Shown here in pieces: positions 7,849-16,359 of a stretch of DNA of 64,000 nt (the first letter of the stretch is position 1; each line of letters opens with the position of its first letter). Below the pieces are notes generated by a model that had not been told where the DNA came from, did no database searches, and saw only the letters and a program-made list of their open reading frames with translations. Source of the stretch: Ensifer sp. USDA 6670 (GTDB taxonomy: Bacteria; Pseudomonadota; Alphaproteobacteria; Rhizobiales; Rhizobiaceae); assembly GCA_000421085.1 (NCBI GenBank), contig ATWE01000003.1, positions 394,357-458,356 on the forward strand, in the 5' to 3' direction. A program made the position numbers and the translations under genes.

Positions 7849-8963
7849 GAAACCTGCACTGGACGGCCGTTGCGAAAATCGTCGGGCTCGGCGTCGTGCT
7901 GCTCGTGACCGCGGGTATCGTGTTCGTCTGGTCCGGGGTCTACAATGTCGCGGCCTCCAAGGATCATCTGCGGATTACGACGTGGATCCTGACGCTGATC
8001 CGCGAACGATCGATCGCCAACCGAAGCTTTACGATCGAAGTTCCGCCGCTCGCTGACGACGGCATGATCCGGCTCGGGGCATCGCACTACGAAGGTGCGT
8101 GCGTAGCGTGCCACAACCGCCCCGGCGAAGAGATAAACCCGATCGTCAGCGGCATGCTGCCACCGCCTCCGGATCTGATGGATATCGGCAAGCGCCGCCC
8201 GCCGGAGGAGATCTTCTGGATCGTCAAGCACGGCCTCAAATATACCGGCATGCCTGCATGGCCGAATACCCGACGCGACGACGAGGTCTGGGCCGTGACC
8301 GCATTCCTCGCGAGCCTGCCCGCAACGGCAGGCAATTATCCGGAACTGGCAGGCCTCGCGCGCAGCCAGGCCAGTAGAGATGAGGGATCCGTGAGCGGCA
8401 GCGCATTGACCGCCTGCGGGCGCTGCCATGAACGCGAAGGCACAGGTACGAACGGCGACCGTATCCCGCGGCTCGCGGGGCTACCCGAAGCCTATCTCCT
8501 GCGCAGCCTACAGGAATATGCGAAGGGGACCCGCGCGAGCGGTGCCATGGAACCGGTCGCCGACCTTCTGTCGGAGGACGCCATGCGCGAGCTGGCAGCG
8601 CATTATTCCGCGCTTCGGCCAATTGCCGGCAATCAATCGTCGCCCCCTGATCCCGAGCAACTCAGGCGCGGCGAAGCCATTGCCAATCGCGGCATCGCGC
8701 ATCAGGGCGTACCGGCCTGCCTGAGCTGCCATTCCGGACGTCAATCGCAGCAGTTTCCGGTGCTCGCCGGCCAGCATGCCGGGTACATAGAGGAGCAGAT
8801 ACGGCTCTGGCGGCGCGGAGGGCGGATCGGGACCCCCTATGGGAGGATCATGACGGCGGTTGCCGGCGCACTGGACGAAGCGCAGATCGAAGACGTCGCT
8901 GCCTATCTGGGTTCACTGCCGCCGGGAAGCGTCACCGCTCCGATGACGGAGGTGAACCGATGA
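7839..8963 (+). CDS. Tri-haem membrane-anchored cytochrome c
   Basis: A 374-residue cytochrome c. One N-terminal membrane span (about residues 13-35) anchors it, and three CxxCH haem motifs are visible: CVACH at 88-92, CGRCH at 193-197 and CLSCH at 294-298. Likely axial methionines include the one in YTGMPAW near 138. The protein therefore looks like a monohaem domain followed by a dihaem cytochrome c4-like pair. It probably carries electrons from the quinol or dehydrogenase side to the CuA site or haem domain of the oxidase encoded next. The start is GTG 7839, inside the end of ctaG. The stop overlaps the coxB start (ATGA at 8960-8963), so translation is coupled. Confidence 0.85.
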   Translation: MDLRNLHWTAVAKIVGLGVVLLVTAGIVFVWSGVYNVAASKDHLRITTWILTLIRERSIANRSFTIEVPPLADDGMIRLGASHYEGACVACHNRPGEEINPIVSGMLPPPPDLMDIGKRRPPEEIFWIVKHGLKYTGMPAWPNTRRDDEVWAVTAFLASLPATAGNYPELAGLARSQASRDEGSVSGSALTACGRCHEREGTGTNGDRIPRLAGLPEAYLLRSLQEYAKGTRASGAMEPVADLLSEDAMRELAAHYSALRPIAGNQSSPPDPEQLRRGEAIANRGIAHQGVPACLSCHSGRQSQQFPVLAGQHAGYIEEQIRLWRRGGRIGTPYGRIMTAVAGALDEAQIEDVAAYLGSLPPGSVTAPMTEVNR

Positions 8964-9943
8964 GGCTCGCCAGATATTTCGCGGCTGTGAGCGCTCTCGG
9001 GCTGCAGGGCTGCGCCGGGCTCCAGTCCGCCCTCGATCCTTCCGGAGCGGAAGCCGAACGCATCGGCACGCTCAGTTGGCTGCTGGTCCTTTTCTCTACC
9101 GCCATTCTCGTCGGGGTCTGCCTGATCACGGCGGTCGCGCTTTTCGGCGGCGAGCGCTGGCGTGCCCGCATCGCGGGCGAAAGGATAGTCATCGGGGGCG
9201 GTCTCGTTTTCCCGATCCTCGCTCTGAGCATCCTGCTGAGCTACGGCTTCTACCTGATGGCACCCGGCGCCACTGAGGCCCGTTCGCAAGGCGGGTTGCG
9301 CATCGAGGTCGTGGGCGAACGCTGGTGGTGGCGAGTGACCTATGTCGACGAGACCGGTCGCCGCATCGAGAGCGCCAACGAAATCCGGCTGCCTGTCGGG
9401 CGGCCGGTGGAATTGGAACTGACGTCGGCAGACGTTATTCACAGTTTCTGGGTGCCCCGCCTCGCCGGAAAGCTCGATATGATCCCCGGCCATACCAACA
9501 CGCTGACGCTTCAAGCGACGAAGGCCGGCATCAATCGCGGCCAATGTGCGGAATATTGCGGCGGGCCGCATGCCTTCATGTCCTTTTACGTGATCGCCAT
9601 GCCCGAAGATCAGTTTTCCTCCTGGCTCGCAGGTGAGGCCGGCGACGCCTCGGCTGTGAAACAGGATCAGGCCGCAGGGCAGGCACTTTTCCTCTCCTCC
9701 GGCTGCTCCGCATGCCACCGGGTCCGCGGCACGGATGCCCGGGGTACGATCGGTCCCGACCTCACGCATGTGGGCAGCCGGCACTCGCTTGCCGCCGCCA
9801 CGCTCGAGAACGACGTCGCCGCCTTCGTCCGCTGGATCCGCGACGGCCAGCACGTGAAGCCGGAAAATCTGATGCCGCCATACGAAATCTTCACCGACGG
9901 CGAATTGCGGCAGCTCGCCGCCTATCTGGACCAGTTGAGGTGA
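8960..9943 (+). CDS. Cytochrome c oxidase subunit II, caa3 type with fused cytochrome c
   Basis: A 327-residue subunit II. The N-terminus carries a lipobox-like GLQGC (Cys 18), and two membrane spans follow (about 38-62 and 77-100). A cupredoxin CuA domain has the expected ligands: His161 in HSFW, Cys196, Glu198, Cys200 and His204 in CAEYCGGPH, and Met207. A C-terminal cytochrome c domain has CSACH at 249-253 and a likely Met ligand in NLMPPY near 304. This makes the enzyme a caa3-type oxidase able to accept electrons directly through its own haem c. It lies between the cytochrome c gene (4-base overlap) and a cation exchanger gene. Confidence 0.92.
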   Translation: MRLARYFAAVSALGLQGCAGLQSALDPSGAEAERIGTLSWLLVLFSTAILVGVCLITAVALFGGERWRARIAGERIVIGGGLVFPILALSILLSYGFYLMAPGATEARSQGGLRIEVVGERWWWRVTYVDETGRRIESANEIRLPVGRPVELELTSADVIHSFWVPRLAGKLDMIPGHTNTLTLQATKAGINRGQCAEYCGGPHAFMSFYVIAMPEDQFSSWLAGEAGDASAVKQDQAAGQALFLSSGCSACHRVRGTDARGTIGPDLTHVGSRHSLAAATLENDVAAFVRWIRDGQHVKPENLMPPYEIFTDGELRQLAAYLDQLR

Positions 9944-9946
9944 CCT

Positions 9947-11020
9947 ATGCTTGACTTCGCCGGCCTTGGACTTTGGCTGAATCTCGCGATTTTCGCGGGG
10001 GCGGCCGTAGCAGTCTGGGTGGCAGGCGTCAAAATCACCGGCTATGCCAATGCGATCAGCGAGAAGACGGGAGTAGGCCAGGCTTTCATCGGCGTCGTGC
10101 TTCTCGGCGGCATCACTTCCCTCCCGGAGCTGGCGGTAGGCGTGACCTCGTCGCTCAGCGGTGACGCCAGTCTTGCGGTCAACAGCATCCTCGGCGGCAT
10201 CGCCATGCAGGTGGCGATCCTCGCCCTTGCCGACATGCTGATCGGTCGCCAGGCACTGACTTCGGTCATTCCCGACCCGGTCGTCATGCTGCAGGGCGGC
10301 TTCAAGATCCTTCTCCTGTCGATCGTCGCCGCCTCGATCGTGGTGGGCGACGTGCCGGTGCTTTTCTCGGGCGTGTGGATGTGGCTGCTTGCGGCGGTCA
10401 CGGGCTTCGGCATGTGGGTCTTGTCACGAACGCAGCGCGACAGGCCCTGGATAGCGAATGACGAGGAGGTCACGCCCGAGAAGGAGGAGGAGAGGGCGCG
10501 GAAGAAGGCCGAGGACAGCAAAAGGAAATCGCTGCGCGAGGTGGGCTGGGCGACTGCGGGCTGCGGCGCCATCATCATCGTCGCAGGCTATCTGCTGTCG
10601 CGCTCGGGAGACGCGATCGCCGAAGCGACCGGACTCGGCCAGAGTTTCATCGGCGCGGTCCTCGTGGCGATTGCGACGTCGCTGCCGGAAGTCAGCACGG
10701 TGTTCAGCGCCACGCGTGCCGGGCTTTATACCATGGCCATGTCGGACATCTTCGGCACGAACCTCATAGATCTCTCCCTTCTATTCATCGTCGACGTCAC
10801 CGGAGGTGCCGACGCGGTGATGAACGGCGCCGGGCGCTTCGAGGCCTTTGCCGCGCTGATCGCGATCACGGTCACGGCGATCTTCTTCATCGGACTGGTT
10901 GAACGGCGGGACCGGACGATCCTCAGGATGGGTTACGACTCCTTCGCGGTCCTTTGCGTCTACCTGGCGGGGCTGGTCGTCCTCTATTTCCTGCGCGAAA
11001 CTGGCGGTGGAGGCGGATGA
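9947..11020 (+). CDS. Sodium/calcium exchanger family (CaCA) membrane protein
   Basis: A 357-residue antiporter of the Ca2+:cation antiporter family. It shows the two inverted alpha-repeats. The first contains GGITSLPELAVGVTSSL near residue 55 and the second contains AIATSLPEVSTVFSATRAG near residue 240; the Glu in each SLPE motif is the expected ion ligand. A charged cytosolic loop rich in Glu, Lys and Arg (about residues 165-200) separates the halves. Such proteins move Ca2+ or another cation against Na+ or H+ across the inner membrane. It sits inside a cytochrome oxidase operon, 3 bases after coxB and overlapping the start of the subunit I gene by 4 bases, which is unusual. Confidence 0.85.
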   Translation: MLDFAGLGLWLNLAIFAGAAVAVWVAGVKITGYANAISEKTGVGQAFIGVVLLGGITSLPELAVGVTSSLSGDASLAVNSILGGIAMQVAILALADMLIGRQALTSVIPDPVVMLQGGFKILLLSIVAASIVVGDVPVLFSGVWMWLLAAVTGFGMWVLSRTQRDRPWIANDEEVTPEKEEERARKKAEDSKRKSLREVGWATAGCGAIIIVAGYLLSRSGDAIAEATGLGQSFIGAVLVAIATSLPEVSTVFSATRAGLYTMAMSDIFGTNLIDLSLLFIVDVTGGADAVMNGAGRFEAFAALIAITVTAIFFIGLVERRDRTILRMGYDSFAVLCVYLAGLVVLYFLRETGGGGG

Positions 11021-13542
11021 TGGAACTGCCAAATCCCGATCCACGGCCCGAAGGCGAGGTCCGCGAACTGGAGCGCATCTGGGCGACGCCGCGCGGTTGG
11101 CGGCTGGTGACGGCTGTCAACAATACGGTGATCGGTCTTCTCTATCTCGGCGTCGCGTTTCTCTTTTTCCTGATGGCCGGTCTGCTGGCCGTCGTCATGC
11201 GCACGCAGCTCGCCCTCGGCGACAATCGCCTCGTCGACCAGGACCTCTACAATCAGATGTTCACAGTCCACGGCACGACGATGATGTTCCTCTTTGCGGT
11301 GCCGGCGGTCGAGGCGCTCGGCGTCATGCTGCTGCCGCAGATGCTGGCGGCGCGCGACTTGCCCTTTCCGCGCCTCAGCGCCTTCGCCATCTGGGCCTAT
11401 GTGGTCGGCGGGCTGGTCTTCTTCTCGACCATCTTCTACGACCTCGCGCCGAAAGGCGGCTGGTTCATGTATCCGCCGCTGACGCTCATGGAATATTCGC
11501 CGGGCGACAACGCGGATTTCTGGCTGCTCGGCATCGGCTTCATCGAGATTTCGGCGATTGCCGGGGCGGTGGAGATCGTCGTTGGCGCGCTGAGGACACG
11601 GCCGCCGGGCATGTCGCTCGCCAAGATGCCGATCTTCGCCTGGACGATGCTGATCTTCGCCAGCATGATCATGTTCGCCTTCCCGGCGGTGATCCTGGCG
11701 ACGATGATGCTGGAGATCGAGCGGGCGTTCGGATGGCCGTTCTTCACCGCCGCACTCGGGGGAGATCCGCTGCTCTGGCAGCATCTCTTTTGGTTCTTCG
11801 GGCACCCGGAAGTCTACATCATCTTCCTTCCGGCCGCGGGCCTTGTCTCGATGATGATACCGACGATGGCCCGCACGCCGCTCGTCGGCTATCACCTGAT
11901 CGTCGTCGCCTTGATCGGCACGGGGTTTTTCAGCTTCGGGCTCTGGGTGCACCACATGTTTACGACAGGCATTCCGGCGCTGAGCCTCGCCTTCTTCTCT
12001 GCCGCCAGCATGGCGGTCGCCGTTCCCTCGGGCATCCAGGTCTTTTCGTGGATCGCGACCATCGCCGCCGGGCGGGAGCGCTTCCGCATCACGACCGCAT
12101 CGCTGTTCATTCTCGGCTTCCTGTTCATTTTCACCCTTGGCGGCCTTACCGGCGTGATGGTGGCCATGGTGCCCTTCGATTATCAGGTACACGACACCTA
12201 CTTCGTGGTTGCACATTTCCACTACGTGCTGATTGGCGGGTTCGTCTTCCCGCTATTTGCGGCAATCTATTACTGGATGCCGCTCTTCAGCCGCCGGATG
12301 CTTTCGGAACGGCTGGGCCGGTGGGTTTTCTGGCTGATCTTCATCGGCTTCAACGTCACTTTTCTGCCGATGCATCTGACCGGTCTCAGAGGCATGCCGC
12401 GCCGCGTCTGGACCTATCCCGGCGAAATGGGCTGGGACACGCTGAACCTCATCTCCACGGTGGGAACCTATGTGCTTGCCGCCGGTGTTCTCGTCTTTCT
12501 GGTGGATCTCGCCGCGAAGTTTCGCCTCGGCAACGGGCCTCAGGAGAACCCTTGGGGCGCGGGCACACTGGAATGGCTGCCGAACGACGTCTACTCCACC
12601 CGAAGCATTCCCCACGTCACCAGTCGCGAACCGCTCTGGGACCGGCCGAGCCTCCCTCAGGAGGTACGCGACGGCCATCACTACCTTCCAAACGCTCCGA
12701 CCGGCTGGCGAGAAACGATCGTGACGTCGCCGATCCATGCCCGTCCGCAATATGTCATCCAGATGCCTGGTCCCGGCTGGCCGCCTTTCCTCGCGGCCGT
12801 TTTCACGGCCGCATTCTTCCTGCTGCTGACGGTCAAGATGGTGACGATCGCGACCATATGCGGAGTCCTCGCCATCGCCTTCATCCTCGTCTGGGCCTGG
12901 GGGCTCGACCCCGGCCCTTCGAAAGGCATGATCGAAATCGCCAAGGGCGTTCGTCTGCCCACTTATATGAGCGGCCCGACGTCGCATTCCTGGTGGGCGA
13001 TGGTGGTCCTGATGTTCGTCGCGGCGTCCCTCTATCTCGCCTATGTCTTTTCCTATCTGTTCCTCTGGGTCGTGTCGCCGGAGGTCTGGGCACCCACTGG
13101 GTCCCCGGAACCGCCGCCGGTCAGTTGGCCCTTGGGGTCCGCGGCACTGCTTCTTGCCGGCTCGGGTATCTTATGGCTTGTCGGCCGCAGGCTGGGGATG
13201 TTCTCGGCGTCGCGCGCGGCAATGTCGGTCGCTCTGCTTCTTTCGCTCGTCTGTCTGACAGGGGCGTTCGCACTTGAACTCCGGGGACATCTGGCGACCG
13301 GCTTGAGCCCAGATGGGAACGCCTACGGAGCCATGGTTTATCTCGGCGCCGTTCTCTTCGCTCAACTCGTCTTCGCCCTGCTGATCATGGGACTATTCGC
13401 GATGGCGCGGCATCTGGCCGGGAAGCTGGATGCCGTACGGCGGGTGACCTACGACAGCTACGCGCTGCTCTATCACTACACCGTCGCCCAATCGCTGCTG
13501 GGCCTCGGACTGATTCACGGCTTCCCGCGGCTGATCGGATAG
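11017..13542 (+). CDS. Cytochrome c oxidase subunit I fused to subunit III-like domain
   Basis: An 841-residue fusion. Residues about 25-560 are subunit I: the low-spin haem ligand His85 in VHGTTMM, the proton-channel Asp and Asn region just before it, and His263, Glu265 and Tyr267 in GHPEVY (CuB ligand, proton-gate Glu and cross-linked Tyr). They also include His312-His313 (CuB), and His400 and His402 in AHFHYVL (haem a3 and haem a). From about residue 590 there are further membrane spans resembling subunit III. ATG 11017 overlaps the exchanger stop as ATGA, so translation is coupled; upstream in-frame codons belong to the exchanger in another frame. The enzyme reduces O2 to water with proton pumping. 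Confidence 0.92.
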   Translation: MMELPNPDPRPEGEVRELERIWATPRGWRLVTAVNNTVIGLLYLGVAFLFFLMAGLLAVVMRTQLALGDNRLVDQDLYNQMFTVHGTTMMFLFAVPAVEALGVMLLPQMLAARDLPFPRLSAFAIWAYVVGGLVFFSTIFYDLAPKGGWFMYPPLTLMEYSPGDNADFWLLGIGFIEISAIAGAVEIVVGALRTRPPGMSLAKMPIFAWTMLIFASMIMFAFPAVILATMMLEIERAFGWPFFTAALGGDPLLWQHLFWFFGHPEVYIIFLPAAGLVSMMIPTMARTPLVGYHLIVVALIGTGFFSFGLWVHHMFTTGIPALSLAFFSAASMAVAVPSGIQVFSWIATIAAGRERFRITTASLFILGFLFIFTLGGLTGVMVAMVPFDYQVHDTYFVVAHFHYVLIGGFVFPLFAAIYYWMPLFSRRMLSERLGRWVFWLIFIGFNVTFLPMHLTGLRGMPRRVWTYPGEMGWDTLNLISTVGTYVLAAGVLVFLVDLAAKFRLGNGPQENPWGAGTLEWLPNDVYSTRSIPHVTSREPLWDRPSLPQEVRDGHHYLPNAPTGWRETIVTSPIHARPQYVIQMPGPGWPPFLAAVFTAAFFLLLTVKMVTIATICGVLAIAFILVWAWGLDPGPSKGMIEIAKGVRLPTYMSGPTSHSWWAMVVLMFVAASLYLAYVFSYLFLWVVSPEVWAPTGSPEPPPVSWPLGSAALLLAGSGILWLVGRRLGMFSASRAAMSVALLLSLVCLTGAFALELRGHLATGLSPDGNAYGAMVYLGAVLFAQLVFALLIMGLFAMARHLAGKLDAVRRVTYDSYALLYHYTVAQSLLGLGLIHGFPRLIG

Positions 13543-13549
13543 GTGCGTC

Positions 13550-13909
13550 ATGAACGATCCCGTGCGCGAACCACCCATTGCCGGCGCAATTCTCTTTCTT
13601 CTGGCCGGGCCGATCCTTTGGGGTGGACATCTGCTTGCCGTCTACACCTTTCACGCCGTGGCGTGCGCCGCCGGGGGTCCGTGGGCGACCGCCCTCGTTC
13701 CGGGATCCATCGTACTGGTAACACTCGCCGCGGCCGGAGCACTCCTGCTGACCCTCTCGTTTCCTCGAAAGCTCGCGCAAGTGCTGCGCTGTGCCGACCA
13801 GCCCTTCCTGATCCGCGCGGGACGCCTTCTGACAGTCCTTTCCCTGACGGGGGTGCTGTGGACCGGTTCCGGGGCGCTCGCGCTTGCGCCATGCGCACAG
13901 TTCAGGTGA
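13550..13909 (+). CDS. Small membrane protein of the oxidase operon
   Basis: A 119-residue hydrophobic protein with three predicted membrane spans (about residues 9-34, 42-66 and 86-110). It lies 7 bases after the fused subunit I/III gene and is the last gene of the operon. Two cysteines near residue 39 (AVACAAG) and one near the end are visible. I do not recognise a named family. Position suggests an accessory or subunit IV-like component of the caa3 oxidase, which is inference. It ends 3 bases from the convergent LacI-family regulator. Confidence 0.65.
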   Translation: MNDPVREPPIAGAILFLLAGPILWGGHLLAVYTFHAVACAAGGPWATALVPGSIVLVTLAAAGALLLTLSFPRKLAQVLRCADQPFLIRAGRLLTVLSLTGVLWTGSGALALAPCAQFR

Positions 13910-13912
13910 GTT

Positions 13913-14971
13913 CTAAGCCGAACCGCGCAACATGATCTCGGCGCTCAGCAAAATGCGTTCGTCGTCGCGAAAGGCCTCGCCGTTGCCCGAAACCTCGCCG
14001 AGCTTGAACAGGAGCAGTTCGATCGCCAGCCTGCCGATTTCGTTGTAGTTCTGCGCGACCGTCGTCAGCGGCGGACAGGTGTATCGGGACAAGGGATGGT
14101 CGTCATGGCCGGCGACCCTCAGATCGCTGTCGGCATCGCGCCCGACCTTCAGGCCCGATTGAAAAGCGGCGGCAATGACGCCGAAGGCGACGCGGTCGTT
14201 GGCGCAAAGAACGGTTTGCGTCGGGAAACCGCCCTCGGACAGGATGCGGAGCGTCTCGTCGAAGCCGAACTTTTCGAAGTCCCAGGAGGCATATGCCGTC
14301 GTCTCGACGACCGCCGGTTTCATCTTCAGCTGCCGCATGGCCTCGACATAAGCGTCCTGGCGCGCCATCGCGTTGTTGTTGACCGGGGGCATGCCGAGAT
14401 AGCAGGGCGGCCCGCCCGAACGGCAGAGATAGTCGACCATCAGCCTGAAGCTCTGCCGGTTGTCGGTCCCGACGAAGGAGGAACGGTCGTCGAGCGGCGA
14501 GTCGACATAGATCAGCGGGATGCTTTGTCCGAGGGCACTCAGCTTCTGGTGATGCGACTGAATACCGAGCGGCGCGATGATCGCGCCGGCGACGTTCATC
14601 GACTTGAACGTCTCGATCGCCCGTTCTTCCATCTCTGGCCTGCCGTCCGAGGAAAGGACGAAGGCGAGGAACCCGGCCTGATCGGCAATGTGCTCGATGC
14701 GGCGCGTCAGCGCCATGTAGAACGGGTCCGTCGAGTTGGGCACGATGACCCCGAGAATATTGGTGCGGCGGCGGTTCAGGTTGACGGCGAAGATGTTCGG
14801 TCGAAAGCCGGACTGCTTTATCGCCGCCTCGATGGCGTCGCGCGTCTTCTTCCGAACCGATGAGGGATCGTTGAAATATTTGGAGACGGTGGGGCGCGAC
14901 AAGCCGACGAACTCCGAAAAATCCTCCATCGTCTTGATCTGTCTCGTCACGGTCGAAGCGTCCCCGCTCAT
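13913..14971 (-). CDS. LacI family transcriptional regulator of the ketose operon
   Basis: A 352-residue LacI/GalR-family repressor. The helix-turn-helix is at about residues 14-35 (EFVGLSRPTVSKYFND) with the hinge helix shortly after, then a periplasmic-binding-protein-like effector domain (GVIVPNSTDPFYMALTRRIE; VAGHDDHPLSRYTCPPLTTV near the end). I chose the start at 14971 because it places the DNA-binding domain near the N-terminus; the frame extends upstream into a palindromic repeat. The gene is last in a six-gene minus-strand group for sugar uptake and phosphorylation, so it most likely represses that operon. A candidate operator palindrome lies upstream of the binding-protein gene (20884-20897). 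Confidence 0.85.
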   Translation of the reverse strand: MSGDASTVTRQIKTMEDFSEFVGLSRPTVSKYFNDPSSVRKKTRDAIEAAIKQSGFRPNIFAVNLNRRRTNILGVIVPNSTDPFYMALTRRIEHIADQAGFLAFVLSSDGRPEMEERAIETFKSMNVAGAIIAPLGIQSHHQKLSALGQSIPLIYVDSPLDDRSSFVGTDNRQSFRLMVDYLCRSGGPPCYLGMPPVNNNAMARQDAYVEAMRQLKMKPAVVETTAYASWDFEKFGFDETLRILSEGGFPTQTVLCANDRVAFGVIAAAFQSGLKVGRDADSDLRVAGHDDHPLSRYTCPPLTTVAQNYNEIGRLAIELLLFKLGEVSGNGEAFRDDERILLSAEIMLRGSA

Positions 14972-15017
14972 CTGATTTGTTCTTTCGGAATATTCACCGA
15001 TCACGGCGCTTCCGCTA

Positions 15018-15078
15018 GTGCGGGTTGAGGAAAAGTGTGCGCGGTTTTCCGCCCGCATCCCGCTCAAACTCTTGATCT
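15018..15078. repeat. Rhizobial palindromic repeat, copy A
   Basis: A REP-like element. GGAAAA and TTTTCC flank a short loop, and the outer arms GCGGG and CCCGC complete the palindrome. It closely matches the element at 35144-35194 and partly those at 21353 and 59386. It lies between the KbaZ-family gene and the LacI gene. Confidence 0.6.
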
Positions 15079-16357
15079 AGACCCGGCACGCTGCGAAATA
15101 ATCCTGCAGAACAGCGTCGACGGCAGCAAGTGCCAACGGCTTGGCCTGCGGCGCGACCTCGCCATTGCGAACACGCGCGTAGCTACCGGCGAGAAACTGG
15201 CTGATCAGCGTTTCGGGGATCGCGACGCCTTCGAGCAGCGACATGAGTTCGTCGACGGCTGCGGCGGCCTTCGGATGCGGCCAGTAGTAGCGTATGCGGT
15301 CGCTGTAGGAGAAATGCCGCTGGAGACGCTGCTCGTCCTCCGAGCCGTGATAGTATTTTCCCCAGTTCGCCGGTTCCTCGCGCATCACCGCTTCCGTGAT
15401 TTCGGCAAGCGTCCGCTCGCGCGCAGACGGAAAAAGAAAGGCAGCGATCTGGTCGAGGCCGTAGAGGGCTTCACGAAGAGCAAAGGTGAGGCCGGGTCCG
15501 ACCTTCAGGATCGCGAAGCCGTCGGCGACCAGCTCGCGAAGCGCCTCCGGCGTCTGGTAATCGGTGGAATGGGCCTCGAAAACCATCCCGTGAAGTTGGC
15601 CCAGAGTGGCGCTGAGCTTTTCGGCTCTGGCGCGATCATAGGCGATGACGTTCCCGTTGCCGAATTCCACGCCCGGCTGGACGACGGCGCCCACGACGCG
15701 GCTGAAGGCACCGGCGGCGCCGGCTTCCTCGAACGCGGCGCGATGGATGCGCACGGTCTCGATGGCAGCTTCGGGAGCAGTCACCTCGAGGGTGTCCAGC
15801 TCTTCGAGCGCGCCGCCCGGTACCGGGACTTCGGTGCCGATGATGTAGACCGGGAGTACGCCCCCGCGGCCGCCGATGGCGTCCTCGGCGACGGCCGCAA
15901 GCCGCGCCGCGCGGGTCGCCGTCGTGGCATCGGGCAACGCCGTCGGTTCGCCGGCGCATCCCATGCTGGTGTCGAGATGCAGCTTGGTGAAGCCGGCTTT
16001 CGCATAGGCCGCGATCATCGCCTCTGCCTTGGCCATTGCCTCCCCGGCGGGGAGATGCCTCCAGGGATTGGGGCCGAGATGGTCGCCCCCGAGCAGGATC
16101 TTCTCCCGGGGGAACTCGATCCGGTCGGCGATGGCGCCGACGAAGCGGGTGAAATCCTCAGGCGTCATTCCGGTATAGCCGCCGTCCTGATTGACCTGAT
16201 TGCAGGTCGCCTCGATCAGCACCGGTGTTTTCTCCCGGCGCGCGCGCAGCATGGCGGCTTCGATGACGAGCGGGTGCGCCGAGCAGATCGACGGTATGCC
16301 GCGCGGACCGGGACGCTCGCTCCATCGGGCGATGTCGATGAGATAGTTCTCTTGCAT
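15077..16357 (-). CDS. KbaZ/GatZ family protein (tagatose-6-phosphate epimerase or aldolase subunit)
   Basis: A 426-residue TIM-barrel protein of the GatZ/KbaZ family. Motifs include GIPSICSAHPLVIEAAMLRA at about residues 19-38, TPVLIEATCNQVNQDGGYTG near 45, GGDHLGPNPW near 90 and KLHLDTSMGC near 120. In enterobacteria the family is called the non-catalytic subunit of class II tagatose-bisphosphate aldolase. From memory, an Agrobacterium homologue was shown to act as a D-tagatose-6-phosphate 4-epimerase. The epimerase reading fits better here, because no catalytic GatY/KbaY partner is present while a kinase gene lies 2 bases upstream. The product would then be fructose 6-phosphate. Confidence 0.8.
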   Translation of the reverse strand: MQENYLIDIARWSERPGPRGIPSICSAHPLVIEAAMLRARREKTPVLIEATCNQVNQDGGYTGMTPEDFTRFVGAIADRIEFPREKILLGGDHLGPNPWRHLPAGEAMAKAEAMIAAYAKAGFTKLHLDTSMGCAGEPTALPDATTATRAARLAAVAEDAIGGRGGVLPVYIIGTEVPVPGGALEELDTLEVTAPEAAIETVRIHRAAFEEAGAAGAFSRVVGAVVQPGVEFGNGNVIAYDRARAEKLSATLGQLHGMVFEAHSTDYQTPEALRELVADGFAILKVGPGLTFALREALYGLDQIAAFLFPSARERTLAEITEAVMREEPANWGKYYHGSEDEQRLQRHFSYSDRIRYYWPHPKAAAAVDELMSLLEGVAIPETLISQFLAGSYARVRNGEVAPQAKPLALAAVDAVLQDYFAACRV

Positions 16358-16359
16358 GA

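Noticed and set aside
10899..13277. Long plus-strand open frame (792 codons) in another frame of the oxidase subunit I gene
   Set aside because: The translation is Arg/Gly/Ala-rich, typical of frame shadows, while the other frame has all haem and copper ligands.
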